From: Amphiura filiformis
Taxonomy: Eukaryota > Echinodermata > Ophiuroidea > Amphilepidida > Amphiuridae
DNA: 64,000 nucleotides
Direction: 5' to 3'
Assembly: GCF_039555335.1 (NCBI RefSeq)
Contig: NC_092637.1
Coordinates: 5,476,038-5,540,037, forward strand
The position numbers were made by a program, and so were the translations under genes. Below the pieces are notes generated by a model. The model ran no database searches and was not told the origin of the DNA. It saw only the letters and a program-made list of their open reading frames with translations. Positions 1 to 10,445 of the stretch are shown here, piece after piece; positions within the stretch are counted from its first letter, which is position 1; every line of letters begins with the position of its first letter.

Positions 1-125
1 ATGGAGCTTTGCAAATAATTCACCTAATTTTTTTGCATGGTAAAATTATTCTAACAATGTTGCTGATTGGTCCAATTGATAATGAAAACTTCTTTATGGC
101 CAATAGGCAGGCAATTCTCATGGGG
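1..125. repeat. Left arm of a 4.15-kb inverted repeat pair
   Basis: ATGGAGCTTTGCAAATAATT at the window edge is the reverse complement of the end of 4025-4151. Similarity runs about 120 bp (TTGCTGATTGGTCCAATTGA). Either a MITE half or the end of a large element. Confidence 0.75.
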
Positions 126-385
126 TTAGTACCTCATTGATGTTGATATTGACTTTACGGTGTGTGTAATTTATTTACAATGAATAAAACAATCTCTGTA
201 AGGTGCAATATTTCATTTTTTTAATGTTTTTTATTATGTTTTATCGATAATTTAATTTCTCTTTTTCTTTATATCAAGGCGAATCTAGGCATTAATAGCA
301 GTTATCTGATTAGACAAGTTGGGACTAGATAGCTAGTATTAACCTCCTGCTTGAAGCTCGACAAATCCTGATTTGAAGCTACATG

Positions 386-510
386 CAGTGGCAGGGGCGG
401 CAAAATCGACCAATGTTGTGCAAAATTGCCGCAACAAGCGGAAATTTACGTAATTTGAGGGTTTTTGCCTCAAAACTGGGGAGGCAAACTGGGGGAGAAA
501 ATTATGGGGG
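386..510. mobile_element. hAT-type MITE fragment
   Basis: It begins CAGTGGCAGGGGCGG and contains the family's inner sequence in the opposite orientation (GCAAAATTGCCGC). GCTACATG occurs on both sides (378-385, 511-518), but the right inverted end is not recognisable. Confidence 0.55.
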
Positions 511-946
511 GCTACATGTGCTGGCAGGGCATTTAAAATGCCTGAAGAGTCTGGGAGAAATGATCTTGTGTGGCAGACCGAATCAGTGGCTATGTAGCCA
601 GCAATTTTTTCGGAGCGTGGGCAAGCAGGATGCGAGACAACTTTTAAGGGAGCTAAGTTTGACAAAAATGGTAAAAAAAATACAAAAAAAGCCTAAAAAC
701 CTTAAATATCAGGCCAGCCAGCATGGGGTGGGGTGGCAGCAAGACTTCTCACAGGGGAAAGCTTCCCCCTTTTGCCCCCCCTGGTTATGCCACTGGACCA
801 AGTTGCACGTCAGAATTTTCATTTTAACTGGCTTTTTCAATAATATTTGAGTTAATGCATGTTATAGTGTGGTACAAAGTTCAGTAGTGAATTAGGTGTG
901 TATTTCACAGTATTATAGTGTGGTACAGAGTGCAGTATCGTACCAG

Positions 947-1156
947 CAGTGGCGGTGCCACGGGGGGGGCAAATGCCCCTCAGTCAGAACTCTTCCCCCG
1001 TTGCCCCCCCCCCCCAGTAAAAACCCAAAATTATGAAAATTTCCACTTTTTGCGGCAATTTTCCGCAAAATTTGCTGATTTTGCCCCCTCCTGAAATTCA
1101 CATTGCCCCCTCAACCCCTCCCCCCCCCCCCGAAAAAATTCCTGGTGCCGCCACTG
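947..1156. mobile_element. hAT-type MITE
   Basis: CAGTGGCGGTGCCACGG to TGGTGCCGCCACTG inverted ends. Flanks CGTACCAG (939-946) and TGTACCAG (1157-1164) match at 7 of 8 positions. G-runs and C-runs near the ends are typical of this family here. Confidence 0.85.
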
Positions 1157-1164
1157 TGTACCAG

Positions 1165-2100
1165 GCATGTAAAGGTTATTGCCCAAAGCCTACAGTATGC
1201 GTACAAGAGTGGTTTGTCGTTACGCTTGAGGCTCAACAACAAAAATGCATTGGCAGGGTAAAACACAGTACTGGTATGTACAGTGTAGGCCTAAGTAAAA
1301 GGAGTGTTCTGTGTTATGTAAGAGATAGAACACACAAGGGCCAGTCACTGAGGTCAAATACAACACAACATGTTTTTGTCTTAATTCAAAAACATTTCGG
1401 CAATCTTGTCTTATACCATCTGTGACAGCAAAATATACACAAATGTTACGATAAACTCTGAAACTGTATACAGCAAATCTCAACCAGTACTGAAAGTTGG
1501 CCACTACTGGTCCAATCATAGATTCTTATATGATCCAATGTGGTGTGGCACTTATGACTTTGGCCAGTTCTGGCCAGACTTACATGTTATCAAGTGCTGG
1601 TGCTCACTTTAGGCCAAATGAAAAAAATAACATGTATATCATCCGGACTTTCTCAAAATTTGGTGAGGAAGGCCCTAATTATTTGTTAATTTGTTACAAA
1701 CTTACTATTCATTCCTGTGTAACATTGCAGTTGCAAAGGCTTTGTCAACACATCATAAAAAAAAAGCCCCTAATATTTTTGTCTTTTCTCCAAAGCCCTA
1801 CACCTAGTTTGAAGAAAGTGTTTGCAATGTGTTTATAAATGATATTATGATAACCAAGAACTTCCTAACATGTCTTTTCATCACAACAATTTTAGAAACA
1901 AAGTATTAAAGGGAGCAAATAAGAAAAATAAGAAACATATTTGAAAAACTCCAAAAATCTGCGAGGGCTGGGACGATATGTATGTTAGTTCTTTTAGCTG
2001 GCCTTATCTTTAACCGGCTTGATGTGACCCATTGCAAAGGAACTACTCACTGACCTGCTACCATGAAATGAATGTTAAGTCGTAAGTTGATAGTTTTGAG
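1165..2100. other. No gene seen
   Basis: Unique-looking AT-rich DNA with short open frames only, none with splice context or family similarity. Confidence 0.5.
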
Positions 2101-2101
2101 A

Positions 2102-2277
2102 TATCCTGGCTGCTGCGTTGAAGTTCTTTGTTTCACACACACCTGTTCAAGCCAAGAGTTTGTCTATATATATCCTTTATGGATAAGGGCATAATGGGCC
2201 ATTCATGAAGGACATGCTATAAACTGGCTTGAACAAGAGCCTGGCAAACAAAGAACATCAACTCAGCAGCAAGGATG
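2102..2277. mobile_element. Hairpin MITE
   Basis: TATCCTGGCTGCTGCGTTGA and its partner TCAACTCAGCAGCAAGGAT at the ends, with TTGAAGTTCTTTGTTT / AAACAAAGAACATCAA inside; the loop is about 75 bp. Confidence 0.75.
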
Positions 2278-2285
2278 TTTCTAAA

Positions 2286-2490
2286 CTACCAAACCAACTT
2301 GCAACTGCTCATTTTGTGGTAGTAAGTTAAAGTGTCACTTTGGCTGGACCATACAAAAGCCTTTTCGTCTGGCCCATTCTGTACCACCATATGTTGCCCA
2401 GCATTGACCCAGTACTGTGCTACATCAGCGAAGTTCCCAAAGTATGATGTCACATCTGGTGTAATACGAGGTTGCACATGTATGGGTGTC
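2286..2490 (-). other. Open segment with acceptor-like start, uncertain exon
   Basis: The - strand after TCGTCTGCAG (2491-2500) is open for about 68 codons to a TAG at 2286 and reads like protein (TPDVTSYFGNFADVAQYWV, then KAFVWSSQSDTLTYYHKM). Its phase does not match the donor of 2728-2973, and a fold-back element lies directly beside it. It could be a last exon or repeat-derived. Confidence 0.2.
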
Positions 2491-2727
2491 GACTGCAGAC
2501 GACAAGTTTTTTTTTTAATTCAAAAATTTCAGAATTCTAAATTTTCATGACCATATTTGGAAGCAGCATGAAAAATGCAACAACTGAGTACAAACAAGTC
2601 TAGTATTGGTTCTGTGATTCTTGAGATAGCTTTTGATATTTTGGGAAAATATATCAAAACTTGGGCCTTTTTATGTTGAAGTCTATGGCCAACATGCAGA
2701 GCCTATATTTCTCTCTTTCTCACTCAC

Positions 2728-2973
2728 CTTACAATTGAAGGGCACGTCTACAAACTTATTTGAAGAATTCCCATCGTTAGTTCCTGGACACTGCAGCATG
2801 TAGAACTCAAAGAATTTATTTGTGGACTCTTCAAAGTTATACTGAGTGCGCCAATACGATTCATTTGTTGATGAATACATTAAGTTGATGGGGAATGAAT
2901 TGCACAGGGCTCGTGGTCCATTGGATTGCTTATGGTCGCAAGCCTGACTGTAAGGCTCATTAGAGCTCATGAC
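2728..2973 (-). CDS. Probable internal exon, unidentified extracellular protein
   Basis: The reverse strand shows a good acceptor (TTTTTCTCCCTAACAG) and donor (AAG|GTGAGT) bounding exactly 82 open codons. The frame contains MSSNEPYSQACDHKQSNG, five Cys residues, N-glycosylation sequons and FFEFYMLQCPGTNDGNSS, so it looks extracellular. It begins and ends in phase 0, compatible with the signal-peptide exon at 9353-9550. The 5' half of this exon with its acceptor has been duplicated just upstream (3001-3553). I do not recognise the family. Later exons of this gene would lie left of the window or in 1-2700, where I could not support any. Confidence 0.55.
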
Positions 2974-3000
2974 CTGTTAGGGAGAAAAATAAAAATATAG

Positions 3001-3553
3001 TAAGTTGATGGGAAATGAATTGCACAGGGCTTGTGGTGTACTGGATTGCTTAAGGTCGCAAGCCCTAGTGTAAAGGTTCATACTCTGCCACAATTGCTTT
3101 GCTTTGCGTTGCCGCACTGCATCATACTGCAAAATACTGTATTGCGGTTTCGCAATAAAGTTAAAACATTTTAACTTGGAAATGCGATGAGTTGTGGTGA
3201 GTTGCGACAAAAAGTAATCAATATATCGGCAACGCACCGCACCACAAAGTAATTGCAGCGTACTGCAGGCCCGTATGCAGGGGGGTGGGGGTGCGGAAAA
3301 GTGTACAAAAAGTCCCAAAATGTCAGAATTTGCAAGCGTAGCGAGCAAAAAAAATGGGGGTTTTTACGCTTTTTTGGACAAAAAAGGTCCAAATTTGGTC
3401 CACTTTTCACAAAATTGCCCCCCCCTTGGAAAAAGGTCCACCTTTTCAAAATCAGCACCCCCCCCCCCAATGAAATCCTGCGTACGGGCCTGCAGCGTAG
3501 TATGAACGGACCTTAAGGCTCATTAGAGCTCATAACCTGTCAGGGAGAAAAAT
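3001..3553 (-). pseudogene. Partial tandem duplicate of the 2728-2973 exon, split by insertions
   Basis: Positions 3001-3080 repeat 2881-2960 with a period of exactly 120 bp, and 3513-3553 repeat 2954-2993 including the splice acceptor. Between them about 430 bp of transposon-like DNA has been inserted. The duplicated reading frame (CDLKQSSTPQALCNSFPIN) is recognisable but runs into intron sequence and the insertion, so it cannot be an exon. Confidence 0.65.
3074..3512. mobile_element. MITE inserted in the duplicated exon edge, with a second MITE inside
   Basis: Outer ends AGGTTCATACTCTGCC and GCGTAGTATGAACGGACC are inverted. An inner element (about 3266-3491) with GGCCCGTATGCAGGGG and CCTGCGTACGGGCC ends is flanked by TGCA on both sides. 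Confidence 0.7.
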
Positions 3554-4024
3554 AACAAGCAAGTCCTTCTTCGACTACAACTGCATATGTAGATGTGTTA
3601 TGCTTGTAATGATGATGGAAAAACTTACTGTTCGTATGGTGTCGGACTTGTACAAATTTTCTAGCACAACTTTGGTTTGTGCTATAGAGCAACCTCCTAT
3701 CATAACTGAATCGTGGCTCTGATATTCTGATATTCGAAAACAAACACAGTCAAAATATCAATTTGACACAACTGCATAAGTCTCTGTTGCCCAGATACTG
3801 TGTGAAATTCCAACACTTTTTTTTACAACACAGTTTCTCAGTTGTCAATCCTGGACATTAACTGACTGTGGAAGTAGTCAAGTAAAATGCTTTTAATACT
3901 GTAAAAAAATAACCTTAATAATCATAATAATAATAATATGGCTGGATGAGGTACCAAAATATGCAGAACAAAATTTTCAATCTATCAACCACTTTATTTT
4001 GTAATTTAATTAGTGTCTTTTAAC

Positions 4025-4151
4025 CGCATGAGAACTACCTGCCGATTGGCCAAAAAGAAGTTTTCATTATCAATTGGACCAATCAGCAACATTGTTAAAA
4101 TAATTTCACCACAGAAAAAAATTGGGGTGAATTATTTGCAAAGCTCCATTC
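4025..4151. repeat. Right arm of the 4.15-kb inverted repeat pair
   Basis: TCAATTGGACCAATCAGCAA to AATTATTTGCAAAGCTCCAT, inverted relative to 1-125. The exon at 2728-2973 lies between the arms. Confidence 0.75.
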
Positions 4152-4457
4152 TGATTTGTGATTAAAATGAAGATATTATGTAATTGACCAATCAGAGGAA
4201 ATGTTAGATCAACAGGTAGTGCTCAGGGGGTTAAAGAAATTGCATTCCTTTTTTTAGTGTACAGATATTTTTTTGTATGCAGTATACATTAAGATTGAAG
4301 TTGAATTTGAAGATATGTACATGTAGACGCTACAGTCACATAATATTCATGATTTGGAAATGCAGAGCAATTTTTTAACAGAATAATTCATGATTTTTGA
4401 TGAAAATAGTTTTTCTGTCTAGACACTTGCTGTTCAAAATTCCATCCTTGCCCTTTA

Positions 4458-4690
4458 GGGAACAAACCAAAAGATTGATGGCGTCCTATAAACGTAACTA
4501 GTTTAGTTTCTCAGCCGACCCCCTCCCTCCCTGCCAGAAAAGTAATTAATGAAATGTTGAACATAATCATAATAAAGACACATTCTTCACACCGATGTTT
4601 TTGTACAACGTAATCGAGTATTTTTACCCCTCCCCCCTAAACGAAACTAGTTTCGTTTATAGGACTTCATCGATCTTTTGGTTTGTTCCC
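4458..4690. mobile_element. MITE with TTA target duplication (Harbinger-like)
   Basis: GGGAACAAACCAAAAGATTG and its partner CGATCTTTTGGTTTGTTCCC are inverted ends about 50 bp long, flanked by TTA (4455-4457, 4691-4693). The class is inferred from the 3-bp TWA target. Confidence 0.8.
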
Positions 4691-4895
4691 TTAGGTACAT
4701 GGGGGACAAACAAACTTTGATGATGTCCTGTTTGTTTAAAAAATTGATGGGATCAAGTCCACCTTTTTTAGGGGATCTAAAGATTTTTGATGTTGGTGGT
4801 TCCAACTTTTCCAACTCCCCACTAAAGTATTTATGATCACTCCCAAAAGTGTGTGTGTACAAGGGGTGTGATATAATAAGGTGTATAATACTTAT

Positions 4896-5014
4896 GGGAC
4901 TATGCATCCTGTACAAGAACATAAACACAATGGGGAACGATTGCTCGCTACAAGAGGAAACCGTTTCCTCTTGTTCCCCATTGTTTATGTTCTTCTGCAG
5001 GATGCATAGCCCCA
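4896..5014. repeat. Long palindrome
   Basis: GGGACTATGCATCCTGTACA ... ACACAATGGGGAACGATTGC on one arm, TGTTCCCCATTGTTTATGTT ... GGATGCATAGCCCC on the other, with AAGAGGAAACCGTTTCCTCTT at the centre. Confidence 0.85.
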
Positions 5015-5169
5015 TTACCTACTTTACTTATATTATACTGGGGAAACGATCGTTAAAAGCATCAGTAATGACCTCCTTCACTTGTGTACTTGCGTAATAT
5101 TTGTTTGTGTGTATTGTATACCCCAAATGCTCATATTATACCCAGTTTTAACCACCATTTGAAAGTGGG

Positions 5170-5260
5170 AGCTGGTAGCCTAATGGATAGAGCGCCCATC
5201 GTGATTGGAAGGTTGTGGGTTCGATTCCCATGCCAGCACAGTCCCTTGCTTTTTTTTTCA
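5170..5260 (+). repeat. tRNA-like SINE head or tRNA pseudogene
   Basis: GCTGG pairs with CCAGC across about 68 bp. Box A-like TAGCCTAATGGATAGAGCG and box B GGTTCGATTCC are present, with a T-run terminator at 5251. The anticodon stem has a mismatch; the loop would read GAT. More likely a SINE promoter than a working tRNA. Confidence 0.5.
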
Positions 5261-5999
5261 AGTTGGGTTGTGTGTCGGTCGGGATTTGTGTTTATATGTT
5301 GTCTTGTTTATTAATTGTAACACTTTGGGTTGGTAAACTGTTCTTTCTTTCGTATAATACTTACATCCTTGGCTTCAAGTGTTGTACATGCCAACAACCA
5401 AACCATGGGTATGGCTACATCATTGATCTAGGTAGTGGGAAGAAACATAGAAAAAACATTCATTATTCATTTGAAGCAACATAATACATATCACATGTAA
5501 AATTAAGGTGTACACATTAACAATAGCAAATGTCCTAGGGGTCACTCGAACATAAAAATGTTAACTGCAAGCCTGAAAATAAGCAGACTGGAACCAGGAG
5601 CAATTTGTTTTAGAACATTGCTCCTGGTTCATGGGATTTTACAAGCACCAGGAGCAATATTTGAAGAAATCCTTTTCTGCATATATACAATATATAAAAA
5701 TGTCTGGCCGGGTATGCCTTGTATCAAGGATGATCATGATTTGCACAAAAACGTGCATTTCCAGGAGAGGGAGCTTAGTCACTGAGGTATACATGTATGC
5801 GTCATATAATCGACCAAACAGGGAAGTCCTGTTTTGGTCTATGCACTTGTGCACTCGCCTTTTCACCAGGGCTGTCAACTTTTTGGAATTGCTTGGTGTG
5901 CAACACCAGTGGCGGATCTAGAGCATTAAAAAATGGCCGCGTAGCGCAAGGGTGTTTGAGGGGGATGTTTTATGATGTTTATGAAATTACGATCCATGA

Positions 6000-6512
6000 A
6001 GCCTTAGTGGACTTGTCTCGGTCCCAGCTTGTTTGTGTTCCACCGTCACTAAACAAACTGTTTGGCGACAACCTCATAGTACGTCTTTTCTGATTGGCTG
6101 AACATCAACTCCCTAAATACTGGTGTTAAATTTTGCTGTCAATCAGCGCTGGGCTTCAGCGCATGCAGCGGTTGATGGACAGCTACATGTATATGGTTAT
6201 AATCTACACAATGTACATGAGTACGCGCTGTAAGTCGCGTACATGAAAGGTGATATCAGACGATCAGCACCTCAGTGGCTGCCAAAGCTAGTGTACATTT
6301 TTCGTTTGTGGTATCTACAAATAGTGGAGGGCCTACATGTATGATGTTTAGTGTCACTTACAAAAGTCACGTCCTAAAGCCATTGAAAACAGTTTTATTT
6401 GTAAATTCATTAACCAATCAGCGATTGTCATTTCACAGGTGGTCACCAGACAGTTGTTTAGTGACGAAGGAACACAAATCGGCTGGGACCGAGACTATTA
6501 GTGGACAAGTTT
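6000..6512. mobile_element. Fold-back element with ~70-bp arms
   Basis: AGTGGACTTGTCTCGGTCCC and its partner GGGACCGAGACTATTAGTGG, plus CGTCACTAAACAAACTGTTT / GACAGTTGTTTAGTGACG. The interior shows no gene. Confidence 0.8.
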
Positions 6513-7626
6513 TCCCTATTATTGTAGGCCTATTGTGTTTTATTGAAATATAAATTGGCAAATGTTGAAAACAGAAGCAAAAATGGCCACTTGTTTATTC
6601 ACTATGCAGGGGGTGTCTGAGGGAGGATATTGCCCCCTGTGAAGTTGGAATATTTTACAAATTGAAGGTCCAATTGAAGCCATTTGGTACAATGTACATC
6701 ATATTTACACTATTTAAATTGCTTTTAAAGAGACAAATGCATGAGATTTTACTAATTTGACAGCTCTTTACATGAGATTTACTACCTAGGCATGAGATTA
6801 GGCCTACTACATTGGCGCGAGACCATGAGAAAGTGAGACTCACGCCCAATGCGTGAGAGTAGACAGCCCTGCTTTTCACCACAGGATAGTGGGTTTGAGG
6901 CTCGGCAGGACCAAGTGACTCGGAGATGGGCTCAACTGCAGTGTTCGATTTAGAGGGGTTTTACATGCACAAATGCATGTAACTTTAGCTCTGTGCATGT
7001 AGAATTTTGCCTGTGAATGCAAAATTTTGTGTTATTCAGCCCATTGTGAGGAAAAAATCAGAGTTGTGCATGTAAATTTTATTTTCTAAATCGAACCCTG
7101 GCTCAAAGTCTTCATTTTCATGTTAATTGTTCCTGCCTATGCACACATGCAGTGCATTTTTCATCAATCCTAAGCCATCTGGGGCAGCACTTTTAAGGAA
7201 GGAAGGAAAGACAGCGCTATGATACTTTTACGCCTGATGGCTGAGACAATATGACACGGATTCACTGAAATCTATTTGCTAAACCCGATTATGAAGATTA
7301 TCATTCATCCAGGTATAAATAACTATGAAATTATTATAATCTGATCTACTGGACTTACGTTTTTGTGAGTGGCAATATTTCACATCCTATCTCGGATGCA
7401 TCATCATGCTAAACCAATTATTTCATGAACAAAATCAAGGAAAAAGTAAATTGTGTATTGCAACGTACATATGTAACATTGAAAATCACAACAAAATTTG
7501 TTCCAGAAGTTTAGCCACAAATTTGCTCACCGATGAGCTTCACATTTGAGGCTATAGAGACTGTTGCATTTGAAATCTAGATGGATTCACTGAAGCATGA
7601 CACTGAGTAAAGCAATGGAAGTTCAG
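6513..7626. other. No gene seen
   Basis: Low-complexity intergenic or intronic DNA. If the - strand exons at 2728 and 9353 belong together, this is intron. Confidence 0.5.
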
Positions 7627-7640
7627 AAGTAAACACAGCC

Positions 7641-8338
7641 AATACAATCGGAAGGCTGCAGGTTTGAGCCCCGGCAACGCCATCATGTTGTGTTGTCTTG
7701 AGTAAGGCACTTTTAAATCTCCACTCTCCTCCACCCAGGTGTAATGGGTACCGGTATTCCTAAATGCTGGGAAGGTAACAGACTCGCTGTGGAGGCGGTG
7801 TGGCGATCCCCCTACAGCTACATTTCATGGTGGACGTCTGGCCTAATGGCCAGAAAAGAGTGATGGACACTCCATCCATCCTGTAAAATACAGGTTCAAT
7901 GGAAGTTGGAGGGCGAGATGGCCGAGTGGTTAAGGCGTTGCGCTGACGGCCGGGAGATACGATCGACAAGGGTTCGAGCCTTGGGCTTGCCTTAGGTGAA
8001 AATTCTCTTCCCTCCCAAAAAATTTCAGAATTTAATTGAAGAATTTCTTCTCGCCCCCATACACTGCTTAGCACGTGCAGATATATTAGGTAGTGTATGT
8101 GCTTCGTCCATGATTCGGAAGTCACGTAAAGCCGTTGGTCCCATGCACAGGACGAGTCAAACCCTGTGCACGTTAAGTGTCAGAGCTATTCGAAAAGAGA
8201 AGGGGGACCATCCCTGGTTCTGGCTGCAATCAATCCTAGGTTCCAGGATCGTGCATAGGTAAAAAACTGTGCACGTTAAGCCCGTGCGACAATACTCAAT
8301 TTGAGGTATGCACGTATATATAGGAAGAAGAAGAAGAA
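7641..8338 (+). mobile_element. Composite tRNA-derived SINE with 14-bp target duplication
   Basis: AAGTAAACACAGCC occurs at 7627-7640 and 8339-8352. The first unit has a box B-like GGTTTGAGCCCC and a body with CTCCACCCAGGTGTAATGG. A second tRNA-like unit starts at 7912 (box A TGGCCGAGTGGTTAAGG, box B GGGTTCGAGCC; GGCGAG pairs with CTTGCC). It ends in an AAGAAGAAGAAGAAAA tail. Confidence 0.8.
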
Positions 8339-8651
8339 AAGTAAACACAGCCGATCAAGACAGGCGATCGCATCAAAAATATTGCTAAAATTACACTTCA
8401 GCAAGATTTTGGACTGTCCAAAATAGCCAAATCTTGCTCAAAAGATACAGTTGACTCATCGAAATAACTTTCATCCACATTTCAAAATTAACAGAATGAC
8501 ACCACTGTCCGACCGAAAAACCATAGCAAAGCACTGTAGCATCGAATGCGTAACTATCGTGTGCAAATTCGAAGCTAGCATTCTCAAGTAAGAAGAAGCC
8601 AAAGTTCTCAAGTAGGCCTAAGTACATGCATGTTTATGTAATTTCAACCCT

Positions 8652-8894
8652 TACACGATCAATTTGATTGATCAATATTTGAGGACATAGATGCATGATT
8701 GAATACAAAATAATATTATTAAAGAGATTTATATTAATCTAGTTTGATTTTATTGATGGTTGGACAATAAAATCACTGTTGTTTTTCGTGTGTGCAGTGC
8801 GCAAAGCATGAAAGCTAGTGCACAATGGCAGATTAATTTTGTATCCACTCTATCTCGAGGGTCTTTGATATTGATCAATCAAATTGATTGTGTA
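8652..8894. mobile_element. Fold-back MITE
   Basis: ACACGATCAATTTGATTGAT and ATCAATCAAATTGATTGTGT are inverted ends about 240 bp apart. Confidence 0.8.
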
Positions 8895-9352
8895 TAGGCC
8901 ACATACATGACATACCAGGCTATATGGTTCCAGGCCACTTGAGGTAATCAATATGGTTTGTTATGATGGGCATGCCTCACTGATCTTCTGCTCATCCATG
9001 CATCGTGTGACCATGATAATGGTTGTATTTGTAAAGCAAGCTTTTAATACCAAACAATAAAATGGAGTTTGTCAACTGACACAGTATTTTAATTGTACTG
9101 CTGTCAAACAGTGACAGGGTACTACTGTCAATTGTTAAGCTTCTGTCAAATGAAAGTAAACTGTTAAATAAATGTCATAAAACAAAACACTCTTGCTGCA
9201 GAAATACAAAACACCTGTGCCTCTTTGTTGTCTGAGGACAATCAGATGACACACATGGGGTAGGTGGAGCTGTATGAAATAATATTTAAGCTTTACATGA
9301 TCGTCCTACAGTCTAAAGATAACATAATTATTTAAACATATTTTATACCCAC

Positions 9353-9550
9353 CTTCGGAGGACAACTGAGCGATAATTCTAGCGTCCCATCTTTACCAAA
9401 ACTGAATGGGTTTCTGTGTATGACAGTAAGACTCGGATCAAAGTCTCCCCACCGGAGGCTGACATTTGGGTGGGAAACTCGCCCTTCCAACGCCATTATC
9501 CCGATTATGATGATGGCTAGGTGAAGGTGAACTCTCGTAGATATTCCCAT
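9353..9550 (-). CDS. Probable first coding exon, secreted or membrane protein
   Basis: On the - strand the ATG at 9550-9548 has G at -3 and +4. It opens a frame beginning MGISTRVHLHLAIIIIGIMA, a textbook signal peptide of about 23 residues, followed by RVSHPNVSLRWGD and NPFSFGKDGTLELSLSCPPK. The frame reaches a donor AAG|GTGGGT at 9353 in phase 0. The 'FSF-KDG-LELS' pattern is reminiscent of the extracellular N-termini of GOLD-domain 7-TM (GOST/GPR107-like) proteins, but I cannot establish homology. The next - strand exon with a matching phase could be 2728-2973; intervening exons may have been missed. Exon call moderate, family unknown. Confidence 0.5.
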
Positions 9551-9877
9551 TGCAATCAAAATAAAAATCGACACAAAATCGGCGTTAAAATCTTCAAATT
9601 CATAACGAAATCATCTGTCAACTTTCACTGCTGTTGATATCGTAGAGATTTATGCAAATTGACATTTAACCAGCTGACCCGTTGTTGACCTTGACAAGTA
9701 AATCCGTGTCAATAATAAGGGCGCACACCACCAAAAATAAAAAGGTCTTTCTCTCCTCCTCAGTTCCAGCTCAGGCCGGGGGGGACTCACTAAAAATGGG
9801 CGGGGGATGTACGACCATGGACCCCCATTTTTCAACTCCCTCTCACCCAATGACGACCTTTTTGTTTTACTGAACTC

Positions 9878-9968
9878 CATTGGCGGTGCCAGGTATTTTA
9901 TGGGGGGAAAAGTGAATTCCGGGGGCAACAACCCCTCATGCCCCTCCCCGGCCGTGACGCCGCCACTG
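9878..9968. mobile_element. Short hAT-type MITE
   Basis: A 91-bp element from CATTGGCGGTGCCAGG to GACGCCGCCACTG with a perfect 8-bp target duplication CTGAACTC (9870-9877 and 9969-9976). Confidence 0.88.
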
Positions 9969-9984
9969 CTGAACTCCCTCTCAC

Positions 9985-10445
9985 CCTTAAAGCCATATTA
10001 GGCCTATAACATTTGCTGAGGATGACGCCCTCACTGAATTTTTAAAATTCCTTTTTTTACACGATTAAATTGTACTTTATTAAACCAATATACCCTGCAA
10101 AAATCAAGACTCTAAGTGCTGTAGTTTTGTCAAAATCCGTTATTTTGAATTAAAGGCTGATTCAGCGCTTTATTATTACAATGGAATTATTAGTCGAACG
10201 CATACACGATGTTCATAACACACAGTACGTCACGGCGTGCGGGACGGTGATACACAACAAAGGGTCGTACCACAACATGACCGAAGGAGTGGTACGTATT
10301 GGCGACATGTGCGCTGGTAGTAAATTCCAATTTTCTTTGCTTTGCCGTAGTTGTTCGGCTCAAAAATAAAAGGGATATATCTGACAGTAAAAGCTAACAT
10401 TTTATGGCAAAGAAATGCTAATCTATTTTGTATATTGCTTTAACC
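9985..10445. mobile_element. MITE (AAAGCCAT family), opposite orientation
   Basis: Begins TTAAAGCCATATTAGGCC and ends TTTTGTATATTGCTTTAA. Inner segments (AAAAATCAAGACTCTAAGTG, TCTGACAGTAAAAGCTAAC) are the reverse complement of the intron 5 copy. Confidence 0.72.

Noticed and set aside
948..1425. Proline-rich frames around C-runs (several places)
   Set aside because: They arise from C/G homopolymers at the ends of hAT-type MITEs.
5170..5240. Functional tRNA gene
   Set aside because: Boxes A and B are good, but the anticodon stem is imperfect and the 3' side continues into a SINE-like body.
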